From CAZBAF01 sp964490245 (lineage in GTDB: Bacteria; Patescibacteriota; Saccharimonadia; Saccharimonadales; JACDBH01): a stretch of DNA of 64,000 nucleotides. The stretch is taken from the NCBI GenBank assembly GCA_964490245.1, contig CAZBAF010000002.1, forward strand, positions 90,275 through 154,274, in the 5' to 3' direction. A program made the translations under genes and the position numbers. Positions 59,355 through 64,000 of the stretch are shown in pieces (the stretch's first letter is position 1; every line of letters starts with the position of its first letter). A model generated the notes under the pieces. The model worked only from the letters and a program-made list of their open reading frames with translations, was not told the origin of the DNA and made no database searches.

Positions 59355-60812
59355 TCAAACCACTATATTTGTATCGTTACTATCTGTTAGTTTAGCATTT
59401 TTAAGGCTTTTTCGCCACCAGACCAATACCACCGACAGCAGCACGCCATACATCAGCAGCATGGCGGCCACCGATATCTCAACCGAAAACTCCATGTGCG
59501 GAATCCGCGCCACCAGCGCCGCAGCATCCAGCAGGTACGTCAATATCCAACGCGCCGGCCAGGCAAACCAGCCTGCCAGTGCGGGAATCAGCATGCCGGC
59601 CAGCCCGGCCACAAAGCCGGTAATCATTGCCAGCGGAATCAGCGGCAGCACCAGCATGTTTGCAAGCAACGCTGCAAAGCTCGAATCATGGAAAATGTAT
59701 AAAATAATCGGCAATACCATAATCTGCGCCGCAGTGGTCTCAAGCAGCATTTCGCCCAGCATGCCGCGTTTTTTGCCTTTTAACAGATGCCTGCGTGCAT
59801 AGGGCGCCACGATCAACACGCCAAAGAATGCCAAAAACGACAGATACCAACCAATGTCAAACCACACATACAGCGGGCTCCACAGCGCCGTTCCGGCGGC
59901 TGTCAGACTGATCAGCACCATTGGCTTGAGATTGCGCCCAAAATACCACGCCCCCAGACTCAGCGTACTGATAATCGACGCCCTGAAGATTGAAGGCATA
60001 GCACCCGTCACCACCAAAAACGCCGCAATCAGCGCAAGCCCCGCCAAAGTCGCCTGAAACTTGGACCGCTTGGCCAGCAGCCGCCGGGTAGCACGCACCA
60101 GGATTGTCAGGTTATAACCGGACACGGCAATGATGTGCGTCAGACCGACGGCGGCCAGCATCTCGCTGGCTGCCTTTGGCATAGTATCGCGCTGACCAAC
60201 CAGCAGCCCCATGCCGAACGAAGCCTGCGGCTCGGGCAGCGCCGACTGCATGCCGGCCGAAAAGTCACGCGTCACGGCGTACAGCACATTTTGTGACCGG
60301 GCCGTCACCTCCAGCTGGGCATAGCTCAGCCAGGCCACATAGCTGCCGCGGCCGGGGTAAAAATTGCCGGTTACGCGCACCTCGTCGCCGCGGTAAATCA
60401 TACGCTCGCCATATCCCGAGACCCCAATCTTGCCCACAATCCGGCGCAGCTCGGGCGACTCCAGCTGCAGCGACCCTAAGTCAAACGAAATCGCGCCCCG
60501 GTCGTTGTACAGGCTGTCGTTTAAAACCGTGCCGACAATGGTTACCTTTTGCCGGCTGATTGATTCGAGATAGCGCACCTCACCCATAAATTGCCCGCCG
60601 CGCCACCAGCCCAATGTAAAGCCAAACAACACAATCATATAAACAGACAGCAGCCTGCCCCGGCGAAAGCTCAGCAGCGCACATGCGCTAAGCAGCGCCG
60701 GCACCCAGCCGCTCAGGGCCGGTGCCCAGCGCGCCCACGCCAGACCGGCCAGCACCATAATGCCCAACACCACATAACGCGTCGTCCAGCGGTAGATTGT
60801 GCGCCTCTCCAT
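59355..60812 (-). CDS. comEC: ComEC/Rec2 DNA uptake channel, short form
   Basis: 485 aa from MERRTIY. N-terminal helices, DUF4131-like OB region (VTIVGTVLNDSLY, IYRGDEVRVTGNFYPGRGSY), then the competence domain (LTHIIAVSGYNLTILV, AMPSIFRASIISTLSLGAWYFGR). No C-terminal metallo-beta-lactamase domain; ComEC proteins with it exceed 700 aa. It would move single-stranded DNA across the membrane; the strand-degrading nuclease must be another protein if uptake works. Confidence 0.92.
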   Translation of the reverse strand: MERRTIYRWTTRYVVLGIMVLAGLAWARWAPALSGWVPALLSACALLSFRRGRLLSVYMIVLFGFTLGWWRGGQFMGEVRYLESISRQKVTIVGTVLNDSLYNDRGAISFDLGSLQLESPELRRIVGKIGVSGYGERMIYRGDEVRVTGNFYPGRGSYVAWLSYAQLEVTARSQNVLYAVTRDFSAGMQSALPEPQASFGMGLLVGQRDTMPKAASEMLAAVGLTHIIAVSGYNLTILVRATRRLLAKRSKFQATLAGLALIAAFLVVTGAMPSIFRASIISTLSLGAWYFGRNLKPMVLISLTAAGTALWSPLYVWFDIGWYLSFLAFFGVLIVAPYARRHLLKGKKRGMLGEMLLETTAAQIMVLPIILYIFHDSSFAALLANMLVLPLIPLAMITGFVAGLAGMLIPALAGWFAWPARWILTYLLDAAALVARIPHMEFSVEISVAAMLLMYGVLLSVVLVWWRKSLKNAKLTDSNDTNIVV

Positions 60813-60879
60813 ACCATGCAATATACTGGCTCTTTCATCAATTACAAGCATAGGGGCTTTGCCGGAGGTGCTTTTTATA

Positions 60880-60908
60880 TTGTAATTTCTTAAAAAGTGT
60901 GCTATAAT
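60880..60908 (+). promoter_or_regulatory. Sigma70-type promoter of the GC-rich cassette
   Basis: TTGTAA, 17-base spacer, TATAAT. The predicted transcript start near 60915 gives a 125-nt leader before the ATG at 61041. Confidence 0.75.
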
Positions 60909-60969
60909 AAAAAGATAGGGTCGGTTGAGATAACTATTTCCCTTCCCTGTTCTTTGACAGAGCAGTATG

Positions 60970-61034
60970 TTTCAGTTTGGTGAATTTTTTTCAATTGTTC
61001 GTATTGAGCATAATTCTCCAAACTGAAAAAGGAG
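60970..61034 (+). promoter_or_regulatory. Leader stem next to the ribosome-binding site
   Basis: TTTCAGTTTGG (60970-60980) pairs perfectly with CCAAACTGAAA (61018-61028), and AAGGAG (61029-61034) follows directly. The 11-bp stem ends where the Shine-Dalgarno begins, so it could tune translation. The 37-nt loop is AT-rich. No known riboswitch class recognised. Confidence 0.5.
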
Positions 61035-61040
61035 AAATAA

Positions 61041-61376
61041 ATGCAAGTCACGAAAGACCCGGTCTTTCAGCCCGTCTTCATGAGCGGCGGGTACCTGCGC
61101 CTGTACTTCACGGGGCACTCCAGCCCTGTGATCAAGACGCAGAACTACCCGCTGTCAGGCCGCATGCCAGCCGCACTCAAGCAGCTGCACCGCGACCTGT
61201 CGGCGGTCCCTTCCGTCCAAGCGGTGACCATCACCGTCAACGGCTGCACCGGCGACTACTGCAGCGTCAAGCTGCAGAGTGACGTCCAGTGGACCCGCGA
61301 GCTCGTCAAAAAGCTCGCCGACATCGTCCGTGACCACGGGCTGCAGCCGTGCGGTCCAGTGCCTGAAAGGTGGTGA
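61041..61376 (+). CDS. GC-rich small protein, unknown
   Basis: 111 aa, soluble, MQVTKDPVFQPVFMSGGYLR..., with Cys in TVNGCTGDYCSVKL and a helical tail. Codons are almost all G/C-ending, clearly richer than the neighbours, which suggests recent transfer. AAAAAGGAG is well placed. Has its own promoter and leader. Confidence 0.72.
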   Translation: MQVTKDPVFQPVFMSGGYLRLYFTGHSSPVIKTQNYPLSGRMPAALKQLHRDLSAVPSVQAVTITVNGCTGDYCSVKLQSDVQWTRELVKKLADIVRDHGLQPCGPVPERW

Positions 61377-61377
61377 A

Positions 61378-61521
61378 ATGAAAGGCAGGATAAGACGTAC
61401 CGTGACCTTGTTCGGGGTCGGAGCCGCATGCGCGGCTTCGCTCGCGGTCGGGGCACTCGCCACCATTGGCGACGTCTCGCGCGAACTGACGGGCATCAAG
61501 CCCGTCAGCCCCAAGAAGTAG
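61378..61521 (+). CDS. GC-rich small membrane peptide
   Basis: 47 aa, MKGRIRRTVTLFGVGAACAA then SLAVGALATIGDVSRELTG: a basic start and one hydrophobic stretch, like a signal or membrane peptide. It starts one base after the stop of the 111-aa gene, with AAAGGTGGTG in front. Same GC bias. Unknown function. Confidence 0.6.
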   Translation: MKGRIRRTVTLFGVGAACAASLAVGALATIGDVSRELTGIKPVSPKK

Positions 61522-61528
61522 ACCGCCG

Positions 61529-61561
61529 GGGATCAGCCTCAACCAACAGGCTGATCCCCTT
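61529..61561 (+). terminator. Terminator of the GC-rich cassette
   Basis: Perfect 12-bp stem GGGGATCAGCCT/AGGCTGATCCCC with an 8-nt loop, then TTCGG. It lacks a long T run, so it may be bidirectional or weak. Confidence 0.6.
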
Positions 61562-61714
61562 CGGTCACCCATCCCCTGCCATTACTGCTCTGTCTCAATC
61601 TTTATCATTACCCGTGTTTGTTCTGCCAGTATCAGCAGGCGACCTGCCGCCGGGCAATGTTCCGCCTGACGTCAAGTCACCCAAACACAAAGCCGCTCTT
61701 GATACATAAACCCG

Positions 61715-62416
61715 TTATCGCGACAGCAACGGCACAATAGCCGCCAGAAAAGCAGTCGACGCATCAGCCAGCCAATGAGCCCCCATTGCAGCCACCAGCC
61801 GGCGTCTTAAAAGCACATAGGCCAGCACAAAGCCGCCCGTCGCGGCCGTTGCAGCCAGCACTCGCGACAGCAGGTATGTTCCATCCCACATGAACGGTAT
61901 TGCAAAATGCTGGGCTCCCCACATGGCGGCAACCAACACCGCTGCCAGCCAGGTTTTGCCCGTCCTGGCCTCCAGCCTCGGCAGCAGGTACCCCAGATAC
62001 ATCAGCTGCTCGGCAATAACCCAGACAACCGGCCATACAATCAGGCTGTACAGCGCCGCCGGTACCGGCAGGTCGACTATCTCAATCATAGGGGGCTGAG
62101 CGTCACTATAGAAATAACGGGTGATCAGGTGAGCCAACGCTGCAAAAGGAATAACCGCCGCTAAAAACACCGGCACAAACTTGAGCTGGCGCAGAGCTTC
62201 TTTTGCCCGCACGCCCACCAGATCTATCAGCCTAATGCCCTCGTACTTTACCAGCCACAGCAAAGCCGTCAGGGTCAATATGTCAGTCAAAGTGCTATAG
62301 ACCAGCCACCAGGCCGCTGCATCGCGCCACGAATCTGCCGAACCCTGCAGCGCACACAGTGCAGCTACCACGCCTTGCGCTATAAAGGCAAACACAAAAC
62401 GCGCCGGCACAAACAA
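61715..62416 (-). CDS. CPBP-family intramembrane protease-like protein
   Basis: 233 aa, TTG or GTG (62410) start, about seven helices. CPBP motif 2 MWGAQHF and motif 3 GAHWLADAS are present. Motif 1, normally EExxxR, reads AEQLMYLGYLLPRL, with Gln for the second Glu. Activity is therefore uncertain. The family cleaves or modifies membrane proteins, some prenylated or bacteriocin-related. Confidence 0.8.
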   Translation of the reverse strand: MFVPARFVFAFIAQGVVAALCALQGSADSWRDAAAWWLVYSTLTDILTLTALLWLVKYEGIRLIDLVGVRAKEALRQLKFVPVFLAAVIPFAALAHLITRYFYSDAQPPMIEIVDLPVPAALYSLIVWPVVWVIAEQLMYLGYLLPRLEARTGKTWLAAVLVAAMWGAQHFAIPFMWDGTYLLSRVLAATAATGGFVLAYVLLRRRLVAAMGAHWLADASTAFLAAIVPLLSR

Positions 62417-62516
62417 AAGTACCGGCCACCACGAAAGTTTTTTTTGCGTTAAAACGCTTTTTTATATCAGAAGGGCGATTCACTAAACCTATACTAGCAG
62501 ACTGCCGGCCTATTCA

Positions 62517-62918
62517 TCACACCCGACCCCTCAGCACGATTGGGTAAACCGTTATTTCTTTAATCCTGGCGCTTTTGCTGAAATTGTTAAATATAAATAC
62601 CGCGCAGAATGCCACCCTATCGCCGTCCCCAAACTGCACCGTACCGTTAGCCGCACATCTGTCGCCGTGACTAATAATATTGTCAATCTCCAGCTCCGCG
62701 ACATCTTTTTGCAGCATACCAGACGCGAGCAGCTGCCCAAACGCATCACTGCCGTTGGCTGTTGGGTGGTTTGGGATATGCAATTGAACATCCTCTGTCA
62801 CCATACCCATAGAAGTCTTTATATCGCCATGAGCAAGTGTGATCAGAAAATCCTTAATAAACTGCTTTTTTGGCGCATTACCGCAGTCTTCGCTTACTAC
62901 TACTCTTGCCTTCGACAT
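62517..62918 (-). CDS. NTF2/SnoaL-like protein
   Basis: 133 aa from MSKARV. A cone-shaped SnoaL-type fold is suggested by FLITLAHGDIKTSMGMVTEDVQLHIPNHPTANGSDA and VAELEIDNIISHGDRCAANGTVQF. Such proteins are isomerases, hydrolases or carriers. No catalytic set is identifiable. 16 earlier residues in frame (MWVTFDSLWFFVMMKI) look untranslated. Confidence 0.75.
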   Translation of the reverse strand: MSKARVVVSEDCGNAPKKQFIKDFLITLAHGDIKTSMGMVTEDVQLHIPNHPTANGSDAFGQLLASGMLQKDVAELEIDNIISHGDRCAANGTVQFGDGDRVAFCAVFIFNNFSKSARIKEITVYPIVLRGRV

Positions 62919-63106
62919 AATCTTCATCATAACAAAGAACCACAAAGAATCGAAAGTCACCCACACTACCTGTAGGAGGACTCTACCTGTAGGAGGACTG
63001 TCCTCTAACAGATGGGATTTTTACCAGTTTTGGGTTTTTAAGGTGTTATTTGGGGATTGGGTTTGTGCGGGTTTTAAATTCTTAGTGGAGGGACCAGCGG
63101 GGCTCG

Positions 63107-63188
63107 AGTTATTCTGCGCCTGGCCAAGCTGCAAGCAGCGGCCGAGGCGGCCAAGCAAGGAAAACTCGATATGCCACTGGCATATCTC
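63107..63188 (-). repeat. E-family T-loop element, copy E5 (copy B)
   Basis: Identical to 3797-3878 in reverse orientation. Confidence 0.7.
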
Positions 63189-63217
63189 GCCCTCTCGGGT
63201 TCGAGCCCGTTAATACT

Positions 63218-63262
63218 CTCCAATAAAAATACCCCAGACAAACTGAGGTATTTTTATTGGAG
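63218..63262. terminator. 16-bp palindromic hairpin after tRNA-Lys(TTT), copy B
   Basis: Same stem as 3723-3767; the likely terminator of tRNA-Lys(TTT). Its plus-strand loop reads the same as in copy A although all flanking sequence is inverted. Confidence 0.75.
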
Positions 63263-63333
63263 GGACCAGCGGGGCTCGAACCCGCGACACCAGGCTTAAA
63301 AGGCCCGTGCTCTACCTGCTGAGCTATGGTCCC
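63258..63333 (-). tRNA. tRNA-Lys(TTT)
   Basis: Acceptor GGGACCA/TGGTCCC, anticodon stem CGGGC/GCCTG with loop CTTTTAA (TTT), T-arm GCGGG-TTCGAGC-CCCGC, encoded CCA. Confidence 0.95.
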
Positions 63334-63337
63334 GTAC

Positions 63338-63447
63338 TGAGACAAACCTGCGGTTTTTCTTTACCCCTCAAAATCTTACGATTTTGTGGGGATCCCGGTT
63401 TTCTCATCGCTCCGGGCGCAGGCAAAGCCTGGCGCTCGGGCTGCTCT
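63338..63447 (+). repeat. R-family palindromic repeat, copy R3 (long form)
   Basis: TGAGACAAACC...GGTTTTCTCATCG encloses an extra hairpin (CAAAATC/GATTTTG). Then hairpin 2 GGGCGCAGGC-AAA-GCCTGGCGC and CGGGCTGCTCT. Immediately upstream of tRNA-Lys(TTT). The rest of 63448-63703 holds no gene. Confidence 0.7.
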
Positions 63448-63703
63448 TTTCCCTTATTTGGGAAAAAGAATAGCTTGTCCGTCATCGTTGGCCATCTTAA
63501 CAAGCCTGCTTCTTTCAAAATCACAAACAGCAAACGAGTTTGCCTGGTTTGGTATTTTGTACAGCTGCTAAAGCCAAAACAACAGAGGTTATTATCTGTT
63601 ATTTGAATAGAAAAGTCAACGCCGCAGCTGCAAACTCTTGCGTAAATACTCTGCCGGGCTAAAGCTTAAATCAACTACCCATATAAAGCATAGGAGCAAA
63701 TAA

Positions 63704-64000
63704 ATGAAACATCGTAGTCCGGTTGCAGTTCTGCTGCTGCCTTTTGTAACCTTTGGCCTATACGGTCTCTATTGGGCTGTAACTACTAAAGGAGAAATGA
63801 ACCGGCGGGGCGCCAATATCCCGACCGCTTGGCTGATTATTATCCCGATCGTCAACATCTGGTGGTATTGGAAGTATAGTGAAGGCGTCGAGCAAGTAAC
63901 AAACCAGAAAATGAGCGGTGTACTGGCATTTGTACTGCTTATGCTGCTGAGTATTATCGGGCCTGCAATTGTACAGGATTCTTTCAACAAGATAGGCGAG
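63704..64000 (+). CDS. DUF4234-like membrane protein, 3' truncated by window edge
   Basis: 99 codons visible, AGGAG nine bases before the ATG. MKHRSPVAVLLLPFVTFGLYGLYWAVTTKGEMNRRGANIPTAWL matches DUF4234 proteins (TFGIYxLYW...TKxEMNxxG), with IIPIVNIWWYWKYSEGVEQVTN next. Two to three helices. Function not established. Confidence 0.82.
   Translation, partial: MKHRSPVAVLLLPFVTFGLYGLYWAVTTKGEMNRRGANIPTAWLIIIPIVNIWWYWKYSEGVEQVTNQKMSGVLAFVLLMLLSIIGPAIVQDSFNKIGE

Larger units (their letters stand above)
62993..63278 (-). repeat. 286-bp inverted repeat, copy B
   Basis: Reverse complement of 3707-3992. It includes the 3' end of the intact tRNA-Lys(TTT), the 45-bp hairpin (loop inverted relative to copy A), element E5 and orphan tRNA ends. 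Confidence 0.85.

Overview
The window looks like a chromosomal scaffold from a genome-reduced bacterium of the Candidate Phyla Radiation, most probably Saccharibacteria (TM7). This is an inference from gene content. There are compact operons with ATGA or TAATG overlaps, promoter-like hexamers only 7-11 nt before start codons, a complete type IV pilus locus with ComEC, an HTH-MurA fusion, sortase and cohesin/dockerin surface proteins, and almost no biosynthesis beyond cell wall and folate/one-carbon steps. TGA is an ordinary stop. A run of exactly 100 N at 40464-40563 shows that this is a scaffolded assembly, so repeat-rich junctions deserve caution.

Layout. 0-8 kb: response-regulator end, murD, convergent murI-folD, tRNA-Lys(CTT) with a tRNA-fragment array, a secreted LysM-like protein, mgtE, folA-folC, tRNA-Arg. 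8-18 kb: uracil-DNA glycosylase-like protein, XRE regulator, murB, glyA, HTH-murA, an inositol-phosphatase family protein, a P-loop kinase, mraY. 18-26 kb: surface module of sortase, a 1088-aa LAxTG-anchored adhesin, and a cohesin / cohesin-dockerin protein pair, with tRNA-Gly, tRNA-Arg and tRNA-His. 26-31.5 kb: YggT, VIT-type transporter, dolichol-kinase-like protein, then an AT-richer mobile element in tRNA-Pro. 31.5-43 kb: UbiB-like kinase, CYTH protein, rny, tsaB-tsaE, LTD surface protein, recX, recA. 43-52.5 kb: type IV pilus genes pilB-pilC-pilin-pseudopilins-pilM-pilN-pilO. 52.5-61 kb: ruvB-ruvA, ruvC, SPFH protein, YebC, ComEC. 61-64 kb: a GC-rich two-gene cassette, CPBP protease, tRNA-Lys(TTT), DUF4234-like protein.

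How it works together. murA, murB, murD, murI and mraY belong to peptidoglycan precursor synthesis. folD, folA, folC and glyA recycle folate for one-carbon transfer. Pilus, ComEC, RecA, RecX and RuvABC together suggest DNA uptake and recombination. Sortase, LAxTG adhesin, cohesin/dockerin and LTD proteins look like a host-contact surface kit.

Most unusual features. First, a family of 82-86 bp elements (called E here, five distinct members plus a copy). They lie exactly between positions 54 and 56 of the T-loop of tRNA fragments and have covarying stems. One member forms the outer end of a 2.8-kb element bounded by a 23-bp duplication of the tRNA-Pro 3' end and carrying a serine-recombinase remnant. 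Second, a palindromic repeat family (called R, five copies), two of which are flanked by duplicated ends of folD and recX. Third, a 286-bp inverted repeat pair 59 kb apart whose internal hairpin loop is inverted.
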